A stretch of 64,000 nt of DNA from Micromonospora chokoriensis (GCF_900091505.1 NZ_LT607409.1:5890001-5954000); one strand, 5' to 3'; shown: positions 41,670-50,112, counted from the first letter of the stretch. Notes: a model not told the origin generated them from the sequence alone. Translations and numbers: made by a program.

Positions 41670-43499
41670 TCAGGAACGCGCCGGACTGAAGTGCTTCGGG
41701 GGCATGCCGAGACCGCGCAGCGCGGGATCCCGCTCGACGTCGGTCAGCACACCGGCGGCGTTGATCAGGCCGATGTGGGAGAACGCCTGGGGAAAGTTAC
41801 CCACCTGCTCGCCGGTCAGCGGGTCGATCTGCTCGGCGAACAGGCCCAGGTCGTTGACCCGCCCCGCCAGGTCCTTGAACAGCGTGTGCGCCCGGTCGCG
41901 GTCGCCGGCCAGCGCCAGGCAGCACACCAGCCAGAACGAGCAGATGAGGAAACCGGCCGGGTCGCCGTCCCAGCGCCGCAACAGGCCGTCGTGCGACAGC
42001 CGGTCCTCCACCGCCCGGATCGTCGAACGCATCCGCGGGTCGTCGGCCCGGAGGAACCCCACCAGCGGCATCACCAGCACCGAGGCGTCCATCTCGTCGG
42101 AATCGAAACTGCCGGTGTACGCCTGGATCCGCTCGTTCCACCCGCGATCGAGCACCTCCGCACGGACCTCGTCGCGGGCAGCCGCCCAACGTGCCACGTC
42201 CTGCGGGTCGCCGAGCCGGTCACCGAAGCGGACCGCCCGGTCCAGCGCGACCCAGCACTGCACCTTCGACGACACGTGGTGGTGTTCGACGCCGCGCTCC
42301 TCCCACATCCCCGCGTCGGGCAGGTTCCAGTCCCTCGCGGCCTGGTCGGCGAGCACCCGCAGAACGTGCCGTACCTCCTGATCCAGCGGCACCAACCTGT
42401 CGCGCATCAACCAGGCGGCATCCATCGTCTCGCCGTAGATGTCGGTCTGCCGTTGCTGCCAGGCGTCGTTGCCGATCACCACCGGGGGGCTGTCCCGGTA
42501 CCCGCCGAGCTGCTCCAGTCGGTGTTCGGTGAGGTCCCGCTCCCCCAGCACCCCGTACATGATGGGCACCGGTTTGTCCTCGACCCGGCCCATCGCCCGA
42601 CCCAGCCAGGCGAACTGCCGCTGCACCTCGGCGACGCACGTCGAGCGCCACAGCGCCCGCAGGGTGAGACTGAAGTCGCGTACCCAGACGTAGCGGTAGT
42701 CGTAGTTGCGGTCCCCGCCGAGCTTCTCCGGCAGTGAGGTGGTCACCGAGGCCACCACCGCGCCGCTGGGCCCGTACGTCATGCCCTGCACCACCAGGCG
42801 GCTGCGCCGCACCTCCTCGGCGTAGAGGCCCTGGTACCCGTGCTCGTCGGCCCAGGAGCGCCAGCCCGCCACGGTGTCGGCGATGGTCCGGTCGGCGTCC
42901 GGCACCTCGGGCAACGGCGCGTCGTAGGTCGGGGCGTACCCGAGGGTGAAGTTGTGTGTCGTGCCGGCGCGGACGGTGAACGTCGCGGTGGCCTCGCCGT
43001 CGCCGGGGGTGAATCCCACCGAGCACCGCAGGGTGAGCCGGGCGGCGCCGGCGACGGCCTCCAGCATGTCGTCCCGCTCGACCAGGTACGCGATGGTGCG
43101 GCCGTACTCGAAGCGCGGCCGGTAGAAGGATCGCATCGGCACCTCGCCGGACAGCCCTTCGACGGAGCGGACCAGCACCTGCGGTGAGTCCACGCCGATG
43201 TCGTGACCACGAGCGCCGGGCTCGAAGGCGAGCGCGTCGGTGAGCGCCACCTCCCCGTGTGCGGTGCGGAAGACCGTCCGCAGCACCAGGGTGTCGTCGA
43301 GGTAGTGGCGTTCGACCGTGTAGTCGCCCTCCGGACGGATCGACCAGTGCCCGGCGCCGTCGTCGAGCAGCCGCGCGAACACCGACGGGGCGTCGAACCG
43401 GCCCGGGCACCACCAGTTCACCGAACCGGTGTGGTCCACCAGCGCCGCGCTGCGCCCGTCGGCGAGGAAGCCGTAGTCGCTGATCTGTCCGCTCTGCAC
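41670..43499 (-). CDS. Glycoside hydrolase family 15 (glucoamylase/trehalase-like)
   Basis: 609 residues from ATG 43499. Begins ISDYGFLADGRSAALVDHTGSVNWWCPGRFDAPSVF, the N-terminal domain of bacterial GH15, followed by the (alpha/alpha)6 barrel (NYDYRYVWVRDFSLTLRAL near 264-283) and the late acidic segment GLFAEQIDPLTGEQVGNFPQAFSHIG (Glu near 570) that holds the second catalytic acid. No signal peptide. Such cytosolic enzymes include trehalases of actinobacteria; trehalose breakdown would suit a stress cluster, but glucoamylase is equally possible. Confidence 0.87.
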   Translation of the reverse strand: MQSGQISDYGFLADGRSAALVDHTGSVNWWCPGRFDAPSVFARLLDDGAGHWSIRPEGDYTVERHYLDDTLVLRTVFRTAHGEVALTDALAFEPGARGHDIGVDSPQVLVRSVEGLSGEVPMRSFYRPRFEYGRTIAYLVERDDMLEAVAGAARLTLRCSVGFTPGDGEATATFTVRAGTTHNFTLGYAPTYDAPLPEVPDADRTIADTVAGWRSWADEHGYQGLYAEEVRRSRLVVQGMTYGPSGAVVASVTTSLPEKLGGDRNYDYRYVWVRDFSLTLRALWRSTCVAEVQRQFAWLGRAMGRVEDKPVPIMYGVLGERDLTEHRLEQLGGYRDSPPVVIGNDAWQQRQTDIYGETMDAAWLMRDRLVPLDQEVRHVLRVLADQAARDWNLPDAGMWEERGVEHHHVSSKVQCWVALDRAVRFGDRLGDPQDVARWAAARDEVRAEVLDRGWNERIQAYTGSFDSDEMDASVLVMPLVGFLRADDPRMRSTIRAVEDRLSHDGLLRRWDGDPAGFLICSFWLVCCLALAGDRDRAHTLFKDLAGRVNDLGLFAEQIDPLTGEQVGNFPQAFSHIGLINAAGVLTDVERDPALRGLGMPPKHFSPARS

Positions 43500-43567
43500 C
43501 TGGGTACCTACCCGGGCTGGTCGGACCCATGCCCCGGGGGCGCGGCGGCCGGAGCACGCCAGCCGGC

Positions 43568-43591
43568 GTTACCGCCGGCCGTGGGCGGGAA
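43568..43591 (+). promoter_or_regulatory. Possible SigB-like promoter of the 17M stress gene
   Basis: GTTA at 43568-43571, 15-base spacer, GGGAA(C) at 43587-43591: two differences from consensus. It overlaps a GCCGGCG/CGCCGGC hairpin (43562-43579). ATG 43620 is 28 bases downstream. Weak but in the right place. Confidence 0.3.
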
Positions 43592-43619
43592 CCCCGGGAG
43601 CTGACGAGGGAGGATGCTC

Positions 43620-44201
43620 ATGACGTCAGCTTCGGGGCCGACCGCCGCGTGGCGGCCCGGCACACAGGGTGGCGACCTGCTTCCGTCCGGGCCGGCCGGC
43701 CGCCTGTCGACGCCGGCCGGTGACGGCCACGGGCCGGAGGCCGGTCCGCCGACGGTGACGATCGGCTCGTACCCGGACTATCCGGCCGCGCAGCGGGTCG
43801 TCGACTATCTGGCCGACAACCGTTTCCCGGTGGAACACAGCGCCATCGTCGGCACGAACCTCACGCTGGTGGAGACGGTGCTCGGGCGGATGACCACCGG
43901 TCGCGCCGGCCTGCTCGGCGCGGGCACCGGTGCCTGGTTCGGGCTCTTCATCGGTCTGCTGTTCGGCATCTTCACCGTCGGCAACTGGCTGGCGGTGATC
44001 CTGGTCGGACTGGTCATCGGCGCGATCTGGGGTGCCGTGTTCGGCGCGGTCGCCCACGCCATGACCGGCGGACAGCGCGACTTCACCTCGGCCAGCTCAC
44101 TGCGCGCCGGCCAGTACGCGGTGACGGTCGACGCGCAGCTCGCCGACCAGGCCCGTCAGCTGTTGGCCCGGATGCAGGTGCCGGGCGCGAACGCCCGCTG
44201 A
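43620..44201 (+). CDS. General stress protein 17M-like (YflT) membrane protein
   Basis: 193 residues from ATG 43620, selected since GAGGGAGG sits six bases upstream; the in-frame ATG 43614 touches the ribosome site. The YflT-type domain is VTIGSYPDYPAAQRVVDYLADNRFPVEHSAIVG (about 43-75), followed by a glycine-rich hairpin of membrane spans (GAGTGAWFGLFIGLLFGIF, WLAVILVGLVIGAIWGAVFGAV). Known for induction by general stress; reaction unknown. Confidence 0.87.
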   Translation: MTSASGPTAAWRPGTQGGDLLPSGPAGRLSTPAGDGHGPEAGPPTVTIGSYPDYPAAQRVVDYLADNRFPVEHSAIVGTNLTLVETVLGRMTTGRAGLLGAGTGAWFGLFIGLLFGIFTVGNWLAVILVGLVIGAIWGAVFGAVAHAMTGGQRDFTSASSLRAGQYAVTVDAQLADQARQLLARMQVPGANAR

Positions 44202-44202
44202 G

Positions 44203-44262
44203 CCACGATCTGACGGCCGCCCGTCCCGGCAGCGCTCGGGGCGGGCTGCCGGTCAGTCGTGG
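44203..44262. terminator. Long imperfect hairpin between convergent genes
   Basis: CCACGA...CTGAC...GGC...GCCCG at 44203 onward pairs, with some bulges, with the stretch ending TCGTGG at 44262. It spans the gap and the last codons of the DUF1684 gene, so may end transcription from both sides. Confidence 0.55.
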
Positions 44263-44840
44263 TACGCCAGCTCGCCGGCGCGGATGTCGACGTCGACCCG
44301 GTTCTCCGGCGGTGCGAGTGGGCAGGCCCAGCGGTCGTCATAGGCGCAGCTCGGGTTGTAGAGGTAGTTGCCGTCGAGCCGGACCCGGTCGCCGGGCAGC
44401 AGCTCGACGCCCCGGCCGAAGGTGCCCTTCACGGTGTCGGTGAGGTACCGCCCGCCCCCGTAGGTGTCCTGCCCGCAGGTGCCGTCGCGCACCGGGACGA
44501 ACAGTCCACCCCCGTACGCCTCGATCCACCACAGGGTCAGCGGCCCCCACGGCGTCTCGGCCACCGCCACCCGCCGGTAGGTGACCACCCCGTCCGGGCC
44601 GCCGGTGTCGATCCGCAGCTCGCCGCCGGCCGGCCGCAGTGGTGCCTCCACCACGGCGTCCGGGTTGGCGGGGAAGTAGCGGACCCCGGTGAAGTCGGCG
44701 CGCTCCGCGGGCGGGATCGGACTCTGCGGGTGGGTGGCGAACAGCTCGTCGCGCTGCGCCCGGAAACCGGTCAGGTCGACGTCGGACAGGTACAGCCGGG
44801 CCACCCGCTCCCGCCAGTCGGCCAGCTCAAGATGATCCAC
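44253..44840 (-). CDS. DUF1684 protein
   Basis: 195 residues from ATG 44840. Contains the DUF1684 pattern: ELADWRERVARLYL, the central ADFTGVRYFPANPDAVVEAPL, then GRYLTDTVKGTF and the C-terminal YNPSCAYDDRWACPLAPPENRVDVDIRAGE. Cys residues near the C-terminus (CAYDDRWAC) are conserved in my memory of the family. No signal peptide. Function unknown. Upstream of it is the TetR gene on the same strand; 33 bases apart, so possibly one transcript. Confidence 0.9.
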   Translation of the reverse strand: MDHLELADWRERVARLYLSDVDLTGFRAQRDELFATHPQSPIPPAERADFTGVRYFPANPDAVVEAPLRPAGGELRIDTGGPDGVVTYRRVAVAETPWGPLTLWWIEAYGGGLFVPVRDGTCGQDTYGGGRYLTDTVKGTFGRGVELLPGDRVRLDGNYLYNPSCAYDDRWACPLAPPENRVDVDIRAGELAYHD

Positions 44841-44873
44841 GCCGTCGAGCCTATGTCGTGGCGGCGGGGCCGC

Positions 44874-45443
44874 TCACCGGGACGGCCAGTTGCTCAGCAC
44901 GGCGTCGAGGGCGTCCAACGTGCGGGCCCACGAGTCGTCGGTCGTGCGTGGGGTGTGCCGGAAGCCGCCGGTCTTCTCCAGGCTGACGAACCCGTGGAAC
45001 GTGCTGTGCATCATCCGCACCGCGTCGGTCTGGTCGGGCTCGGCGAGGTGATAGCCGCGCAGGATGGCCCGGGTCATCTCCGCGTGCCGGACGCCGGCGC
45101 TCGCCGCGGCGGTCTCCGGGTCGAGGTCGATCTGCATCGCGGCGTACCGGCCGGGGTGCTGCCTCGCGTAGTCCCGGTACGCGTTGGCGAAGGCCACCAG
45201 CGCGTCCTTGCCGGCGCGCCCGGCGAGAGCGGTGGCGACCCGGTCGGCCAGTTCCGCCAGGGCCAGCAGGGCGATCCGGACGCGCAGGTCCCGCGCGTTC
45301 TTGATGTGGAAGTAGAGGCTCGCGTCCTTGACCCCGAAGTGGCGCGCGAGTGCGGCGACCGTCACGTTCTCCACGCCCACCTCGTCGGCCAGCTCGGCCG
45401 CGGCCAGCGTCAGGCGCTCGGCGGTAACCCCGGCACGTGCCAT
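44874..45443 (-). CDS. TetR-family regulator with WHG-type ligand domain
   Basis: 189 residues from ATG 45443. N-terminal HTH near 6-50 (LTLAAAELADEVGVENVTVAALARHFGVKDASLYFHIKN). The C-terminal ADRVATALAGRAGKDALVAFANAYRDYARQHPGRYAAM matches the WHG/TetR_C_33 type. Divergent from the FBP gene with 48 bases between them that contain a CCTAG-N5-CTAGG palindrome. It probably represses itself, DUF1684 and FBP; inducer unknown. Confidence 0.87.
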   Translation of the reverse strand: MARAGVTAERLTLAAAELADEVGVENVTVAALARHFGVKDASLYFHIKNARDLRVRIALLALAELADRVATALAGRAGKDALVAFANAYRDYARQHPGRYAAMQIDLDPETAAASAGVRHAEMTRAILRGYHLAEPDQTDAVRMMHSTFHGFVSLEKTGGFRHTPRTTDDSWARTLDALDAVLSNWPSR

Positions 45444-45467
45444 TCAACACACCCCTCTAGCTTTTAA

Positions 45468-45482
45468 CCTAGGACGACTAGG
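45468..45482. promoter_or_regulatory. CCTAG-N5-CTAGG operator candidate
   Basis: Perfect 5-base arms at 45468-45472 and 45478-45482 around GACGA. It lies between the divergent TetR (45443) and FBP (45492) starts, ten bases before the FBP start. TCTAG at 45456-45460 gives a further partial half-site. Likely bound by the TetR-family protein. Confidence 0.6.
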
Positions 45483-45491
45483 CTGGTGCCT

Positions 45492-45980
45492 ATGTTAGTC
45501 CAATCCGAGTCCGCCATCCGCGCGTCCTTCGTCAACACCACTCAGGGCGAGGCGAAGCGACTGACCGTACCGAACGATCTCGAACTCCGATCCTGGGACG
45601 ACCTCGACTTCCTCGGCTGGCGGGACCCGGCCGCACCGCAGCGGGCCTACCTGGTGGCCGAGGCCGACGACGGCCTGATCGGGGTGGCGTTGCGGGTGGC
45701 ACCCCAGCAGACCGGGCGCACCCGGCGCAGCATGTGCTCGCTGTGCCTGACCACCCACAGCGGCGACGGCGTCTCACTGATGACCGCCCGCAAGGCCGGG
45801 CCGGGCGGGCGCCAGGGCAACTCGGTCGGCGTGTACGTCTGCTCCGACCTGGCCTGCTCGCTCTACCTGCGGGGCAGGAAGCACGCCGGGCCGCGCATGC
45901 ACGAGACGCTGACCCTGACCGAGAGGATCGAGCGCACCCGCACCGCCCTCACCGCGTTCCTCCGCAGGGTCACCGAGTGA
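45492..45980 (+). CDS. FBP/FusB-type EF-G-binding protein
   Basis: 162 residues from ATG 45492; GTG 45486 is an alternative. C-terminal half holds a zinc-finger-like pair, RRSMCSLCLTTHSGD and VYVCSDLACSLYLRGR, with Cys in CxxC and CxxxxC, and RIERTRTALTAFLRRV at the end. This is the FBP_C (FusB) fold, whose members bind elongation factor G and rescue it from stalled or fusidic-acid-blocked ribosomes. In actinobacteria the role is inferred. No ribosome site: the start lies a few bases after the operator, so the transcript may be leaderless. Confidence 0.83.
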   Translation: MLVQSESAIRASFVNTTQGEAKRLTVPNDLELRSWDDLDFLGWRDPAAPQRAYLVAEADDGLIGVALRVAPQQTGRTRRSMCSLCLTTHSGDGVSLMTARKAGPGGRQGNSVGVYVCSDLACSLYLRGRKHAGPRMHETLTLTERIERTRTALTAFLRRVTE

Positions 45981-46524
45981 GTCGGTGACCCACCCGGTCG
46001 GTCGCCAGGCGGGCGTGCAGATGCTCGTCGTAGCGGCGGCCGTCGCCGTACCGGTACGACTCGCGCAGCGTCCCCTCGGCCCGGTAGCCGGCCCGGTCGG
46101 CCACTCGACAGGAGGCCGGGTTGGCCACCGCGTGGCACAACTCCACCCGGTGCAGCCCGAGGTCGGCGAACGCCCAGTCGGTGAGCCGGAGGACGGCGCG
46201 GCCCGCCACCTGACGACCCCGGGCGGCGGGCACCGTCCAGTAGCCGATGGACGCGTCGCCGTCGTGGATGCGGTGCAGCGACACCGAGCCGAGCAGGCCG
46301 CCGTCGACCGCCGAGGTCACCGCCATCGAGACGTGGTCCCCGGCGGACCAGTCGGCGCGGCGGCGCACCCAGGACAAGGCGACCTCGTCGTCGATCGGGC
46401 CGCCGCCCTGCGGGTTCCACTGGACGATCGCCGGGTCGCGCAGGGCGTCGCGCACCGCCGGGGCGTCCTCGTCCCGCCAGGGACGAAGCAGCAGGTCCTC
46501 GGTGGTGAGGTGTACGTGTTCCAC
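45970..46524 (-). CDS. GNAT-family N-acetyltransferase
   Basis: 184 residues from GTG 46524, in frame further up but without a reason to extend. RimJ/RimL-type: LTTEDLLLRPWRDEDAPAV, then SIGYWTVPAARGRQVAGRAVLRLTDWAF and HAVANPASCRVADRAGYRAEGTLRE, which is the acetyl-CoA site and the C-terminal hallmark of RimJ-like acetyltransferases. Tail overlaps FBP by 11 bases. Substrate (protein N-terminus or small molecule) not known. Confidence 0.85.
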   Translation of the reverse strand: MEHVHLTTEDLLLRPWRDEDAPAVRDALRDPAIVQWNPQGGGPIDDEVALSWVRRRADWSAGDHVSMAVTSAVDGGLLGSVSLHRIHDGDASIGYWTVPAARGRQVAGRAVLRLTDWAFADLGLHRVELCHAVANPASCRVADRAGYRAEGTLRESYRYGDGRRYDEHLHARLATDRVGHRLTR

Positions 46525-46641
46525 GAGGCCGGAGTCTGACACATCGCGCCCCGGCCACGCCGCCGCATTGTCGAACCTTTCCTTCAAAGCTGTACTAACC
46601 ACCGGTCTCGCGCGGAAAAGGTGATCCAGGCAACGCGCGGG

Positions 46642-46669
46642 AGCACTATTTAAATTTTGAACTAGTGCT
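46642..46669. promoter_or_regulatory. AT-rich palindromic operator/promoter of the MarR-pirin genes
   Basis: AGCACTA at 46642-46648 pairs with TAGTGCT at 46663-46669; between them is ATTTAAAT (46648-46655), itself palindromic. The block is unusually AT-rich and is 12 bases ahead of the MarR start, so it is a likely promoter and MarR-family binding site, in the gap divergent from the GNAT gene. Confidence 0.6.
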
Positions 46670-46681
46670 ATCGTCATCGGC

Positions 46682-47164
46682 ATGACCGAGAGCCTGGACA
46701 GCACCCGAGAGGCCGCCTGGCGGGCCTACATCGAGGCCAGCCAGCGTCTCTACACCCAGCTGGAAGAAGACCTGCGCGCCGAGAGCGATCTCAGCTTCGC
46801 CGACTACCACGTGCTGGTCCTGCTCTCCGAGGCACCGGGGCAGCGACTGCGGATGGGTGAGCTGGCCAGTCGACTCATCTTCTCGCCGAGCCGACTGACC
46901 TACCAGATCTCCTCGATGCAGCGCCGCGGCATGGTCAGCAAGGAGCCCTGCCCGGACGACCGACGCGGCAGCGAGGCGGTCCTCACCGCCGCCGGGCTGC
47001 TCGCACTTCGGGAAGCCGCACCGCACCACCTGGCGTCGGTGCGCACCCACCTGATGGACGACCTCGACGACGCCGAGGTCGCCTGCCTCACCCGGGTCTT
47101 CGGCCGGATCGGTGACCGCCTGCGGGCGTCCCGGCCCGGTGCGACCACCCATGCCACGAGCTAG
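46682..47164 (+). CDS. MarR-family transcriptional regulator
   Basis: 160 residues from ATG 46682. The winged helix reads DYHVLVLLSEAPGQRLRMGELASRLIFSPSRLTYQISSMQRRGMVSKEPCPDDRRGSEAVLTAAG, which is the MarR signature. It is ten bases ahead of the pirin gene, and an AT-rich inverted repeat precedes it. By analogy with many MarR-pirin pairs it should repress itself and pirin, released by an oxidant or phenolic ligand; one Cys (EPCPDDRR) is placed in the wing. Confidence 0.87.
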   Translation: MTESLDSTREAAWRAYIEASQRLYTQLEEDLRAESDLSFADYHVLVLLSEAPGQRLRMGELASRLIFSPSRLTYQISSMQRRGMVSKEPCPDDRRGSEAVLTAAGLLALREAAPHHLASVRTHLMDDLDDAEVACLTRVFGRIGDRLRASRPGATTHATS

Positions 47165-47173
47165 GAGCATTCG

Positions 47174-48160
47174 ATGCCCGCGATCACCGTCGACAACGTT
47201 CTCGTCCTCCCCCGCCTGCCCCAGCTGGAGGAGTCCACCACCTTCCGTCCGGTCCGCACGGTGACCACCGCGCCCAGCGGCTTCGAGGGCGAGGGCTTCC
47301 CGGTCCGTCGCGCCTTCGCCGGGGTGTCGACCACCGACCTGGACCCGTTCATCCACCTCGACCAGATGGGCGAGGTCGACTACGCGCCGGGTGAGCCGAA
47401 GGGAACACCGTGGCACCCGCACCGGGGCTTCGAGACGGTCACCTACATCATCGACGGCGTCTTCGACCACCAGGACTCGCACGGCGGTGGCGGCACCATC
47501 ACCGACGGCGACACCCAGTGGATGACGGCGGGCAGTGGCCTGCTGCACATCGAGGCGCCGCCGGAGCACCTGGTGATGAGCGGCGGCCTCTTCCACGGCA
47601 CCCAGCTCTGGGTCAACCTGCCCCGCTCGGCCAAGATGAACCCGCCCCGCTACCAGGACATCCGGGGCGGCGAGTCGGCACTGCTCACCACGCCCGACGG
47701 CGGCGCGCTGATCCGGGTCATCGCCGGTGAGATCGCCGGGCACCGCGGTCCCGGTTCGACGTTCACCCCGATCACCATCACGCACGTCACCGTGCAGCCG
47801 GGCGCTCAGGTCGACCTGCCCTGGCAGCCCGAGTTCAACGCCCTGGTGTACGTGCTCGGCGGGCGCGGCACGGTCGGCACCGACCGGCGGCCGGTGCGTA
47901 CCGGCCAGCTCGCGGTGCACGGTCCGGGTGACGCGCTGCGGTTCGGCGCCGACGTCGCGCAGGACAGCAACACCCCGGCGCTCGACCTCTACATCATGGG
48001 AGGTCAGCCGATCCGGGAGCCGGTGGCACAGTACGGCCCGTTCGTGATGAACACCCGGGACGAGCTGCTCAAGGCCTTCGAGGACTTCCAGGCCGGCCGT
48101 CTGGGCGTGATCCCCAGCGAGCGGCTGCCGCACACCGGCGGCCAGGGCACCCGGCCCTGA
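47174..48160 (+). CDS. Pirin-family cupin protein (quercetinase-like)
   Basis: 328 residues from ATG 47174, GGAGC before it. Pirin motif GTPWHPHRGFETVTYIIDG near 76-94 with three metal-binding His, then GDTQWMTAGSGLLHIEAPP near 111-129, the second half of the first cupin; the C-terminal cupin follows (TFTPITITHVTVQPGAQVDLPW). Pirins bind iron or zinc and some cleave quercetin. Ten bases after the MarR gene, co-transcribed and likely under its control. Confidence 0.9.
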   Translation: MPAITVDNVLVLPRLPQLEESTTFRPVRTVTTAPSGFEGEGFPVRRAFAGVSTTDLDPFIHLDQMGEVDYAPGEPKGTPWHPHRGFETVTYIIDGVFDHQDSHGGGGTITDGDTQWMTAGSGLLHIEAPPEHLVMSGGLFHGTQLWVNLPRSAKMNPPRYQDIRGGESALLTTPDGGALIRVIAGEIAGHRGPGSTFTPITITHVTVQPGAQVDLPWQPEFNALVYVLGGRGTVGTDRRPVRTGQLAVHGPGDALRFGADVAQDSNTPALDLYIMGGQPIREPVAQYGPFVMNTRDELLKAFEDFQAGRLGVIPSERLPHTGGQGTRP

Positions 48161-48216
48161 CGAAGGCCCGCGCCAGGTCGGCAGGCCCGCCCTGACGGCA
48201 GGTCACCACGGCGATC

Positions 48217-48256
48217 GGCGCCGACGCTCCCACGACACCGCCGGGGCGTCGGCGCC
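48217..48256. terminator. Hairpin after the pirin gene
   Basis: GGCGCCGACGC at 48217-48227 and GCGTCGGCGCC at 48246-48256, perfect 11-base arms with an 18-base loop. It lies between the pirin stop and the stop of the small minus-strand gene ending at 48260. Confidence 0.7.
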
Positions 48257-48259
48257 GCC

Positions 48260-48388
48260 TCAGGAGACCGCGAATATCCCGGCGACGCCCAGAATCACCA
48301 TCAGCAACACCGCTACCAGCGCACCCCGTTCGCTCTCCACCGCCGGCTCGCGGTCCTCGGTCACGGGATTCGTCGTGTCGCGGGGCAT
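48260..48388 (-). CDS. 42-residue single-span membrane protein
   Basis: A frame missed by length filters: ATG 48386-48388 to TGA at 48260-48262, with GAGGAGG nine bases upstream, an ideal ribosome site. Product begins MPRDTTNPVTEDREPAVE and ends with one hydrophobic span (ALVAVLLMVILGVAGIFAVS). So a small protein with an acidic outside or cytosolic tail. No family known to me. Confidence 0.6.
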   Translation of the reverse strand: MPRDTTNPVTEDREPAVESERGALVAVLLMVILGVAGIFAVS

Positions 48389-48522
48389 GGTGTGGCCTCC
48401 TCGGCTGTCGTCGCGTCGCTCTTCGATGGCGTTGACCAGGTCACTGGTCCGTCGGCCCGGCGTGCGGACCGGGGTCGCCCGTCCTACCGTGAGGACGTAG
48501 CCGACCTTCAGGGGGCTGGACG

Positions 48523-50112
48523 GTGCCGTCGCAGGACTGGTTTCTCACCGCTGAGGAACGCGCCAACCCGGTGTCTGGGATACCCGTCTGGACCACGGGA
48601 AACCTCGCTGAGCCGTTGATTCACGGTGCCGCGTACTTCGACCGGCTGGTCGACGAGGTGCAGGCGCTGGGCCCCGGTGACCACCTGTTCTTCACCGACT
48701 GGCGGGGCGACCCGGACCAGCGGCTGCGCCCGGACGGCCCGACCGTGGCCCAGCTCTTCGCCCAGGCCGCCCAGCGTGGCGTGGTGGTCAAGGGGCTGAT
48801 CTGGCGCTCACACCTCGACGTGCTGGCCTACAGCGAGGCGGAGAACCGCGACCTCAGCGAGACGGTCTCGGCAGCCGGCGGCGAGGTGCTGCTCGACCAG
48901 CGGGTCCGGCGCGGCGGGTCGCATCACCAGAAACTCGTCGTGTTGCGGCACCCGGACGCACCGGAACGGGACATCGCGTTCGCCGGCGGGATCGACCTGT
49001 GCCACAGCCGGCGCGACGACGCCGATCACCACGGCGACCCGCAACCGGTACAGATGTCCCCCTGCTACGGGCCCACCCCGCCCTGGCACGACATCCAGCT
49101 CGCGGTACGCGGTCCGGTGGTCGGCGCGTTGGACACGCTGTTCCGGGAACGCTGGACCGACCCGATGCCCCTGGATTCGGAGAACCCGATGGCCTACCTG
49201 CGGGACCGGCTGCGCGGCGCGGACCTGCGCCCGGACCCGCTGCCCGAGCAACCGGCCGATCCGCCGCCCTGCGGTCCGCACCGGATCCAGGTGCTGCGCA
49301 CCTACCCCGCCGTCCGCCCCCGTTACTCGTTCGCGCCCGACGGCGAGCGGACCGTGGCCCGGGGTTACACCAAGGCGGTACGCCGCGCCCGTCGACTCAT
49401 CTACCTGGAGGACCAGTACCTCTGGTCCGCCGAGGTCGCCGACCTGTTCGCGCACGCGCTGCGGGACAACCCTGATCTGCACCTGGTCGCCGTGGTGCCG
49501 CGACACCCGGACGTGGACGGCCGGTTGGCGCTGCCACCGAACATGGTCGGGCGGGAGCAGGCGCTGTCGCTGTGCGAGCGCGCCGCACCGGACCGGGTGC
49601 ACGTCTTCGACGTGGAGAACCGCTCCGGCGACCCGGTCTACGTGCACGCCAAGGTATGTGTCGTCGACGACGTGTGGGCCAGCGTGGGCAGCGACAACTT
49701 CAACCGCCGGTCCTGGACGCACGACAGCGAGTTGTCCTGCGCCGTGCTCGACGAGACCCGCGACCAGCGGGAGCCCACCGATCCCGCCGGTCAGGGGGAC
49801 GGCGCTCGGGTCTTCGCCCGGGACCTGCGGCTACGGCTCCTACGCGAGCACCTGGACCGTGACCCGGCCGGCGCGGACGACGCCGACCTGCTCGACCCGG
49901 CGGACGCCGTCGCGGCCGTCACCGCTGCCGCCGACGCGCTCCAGCAGTGGTACGACGACGGCCAGGTGGGCGAACGGCCGCCCGGACGGCTGCGCCCGCA
50001 CCGACCCGAGCGGCTGCCGTGGTTCACCAGGGCGTGGGCGTTGCCGGTGTACCGGCTGGTCTACGACCCGGACGGCAGGCCACTGCGGGCGAGGCTGGCC
50101 GGCACCTGGTGA
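48523..50112 (+). CDS. Phospholipase D-like protein with a degenerate first HKD motif
   Basis: 529 residues from GTG 48523. Two PLD repeats. The first motif is HHQKLVVLRHPD near 130: the expected H-x-K-x4-D has Arg where Asp should be, followed by an insert and AFAGGIDLCHSRRDD. The second, VHAKVCVVDDVWASVGSDNFNRRSWTHDSE near 376-400, is complete (His, Lys, Asp). So it may hydrolyse or transfer phosphodiesters only if Arg/Asp replacement is tolerated. No signal peptide is evident. Its 3' end overlaps the decarboxylase-like gene by 52 bases, tail to tail. Confidence 0.87.
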   Translation: MPSQDWFLTAEERANPVSGIPVWTTGNLAEPLIHGAAYFDRLVDEVQALGPGDHLFFTDWRGDPDQRLRPDGPTVAQLFAQAAQRGVVVKGLIWRSHLDVLAYSEAENRDLSETVSAAGGEVLLDQRVRRGGSHHQKLVVLRHPDAPERDIAFAGGIDLCHSRRDDADHHGDPQPVQMSPCYGPTPPWHDIQLAVRGPVVGALDTLFRERWTDPMPLDSENPMAYLRDRLRGADLRPDPLPEQPADPPPCGPHRIQVLRTYPAVRPRYSFAPDGERTVARGYTKAVRRARRLIYLEDQYLWSAEVADLFAHALRDNPDLHLVAVVPRHPDVDGRLALPPNMVGREQALSLCERAAPDRVHVFDVENRSGDPVYVHAKVCVVDDVWASVGSDNFNRRSWTHDSELSCAVLDETRDQREPTDPAGQGDGARVFARDLRLRLLREHLDRDPAGADDADLLDPADAVAAVTAAADALQQWYDDGQVGERPPGRLRPHRPERLPWFTRAWALPVYRLVYDPDGRPLRARLAGTW

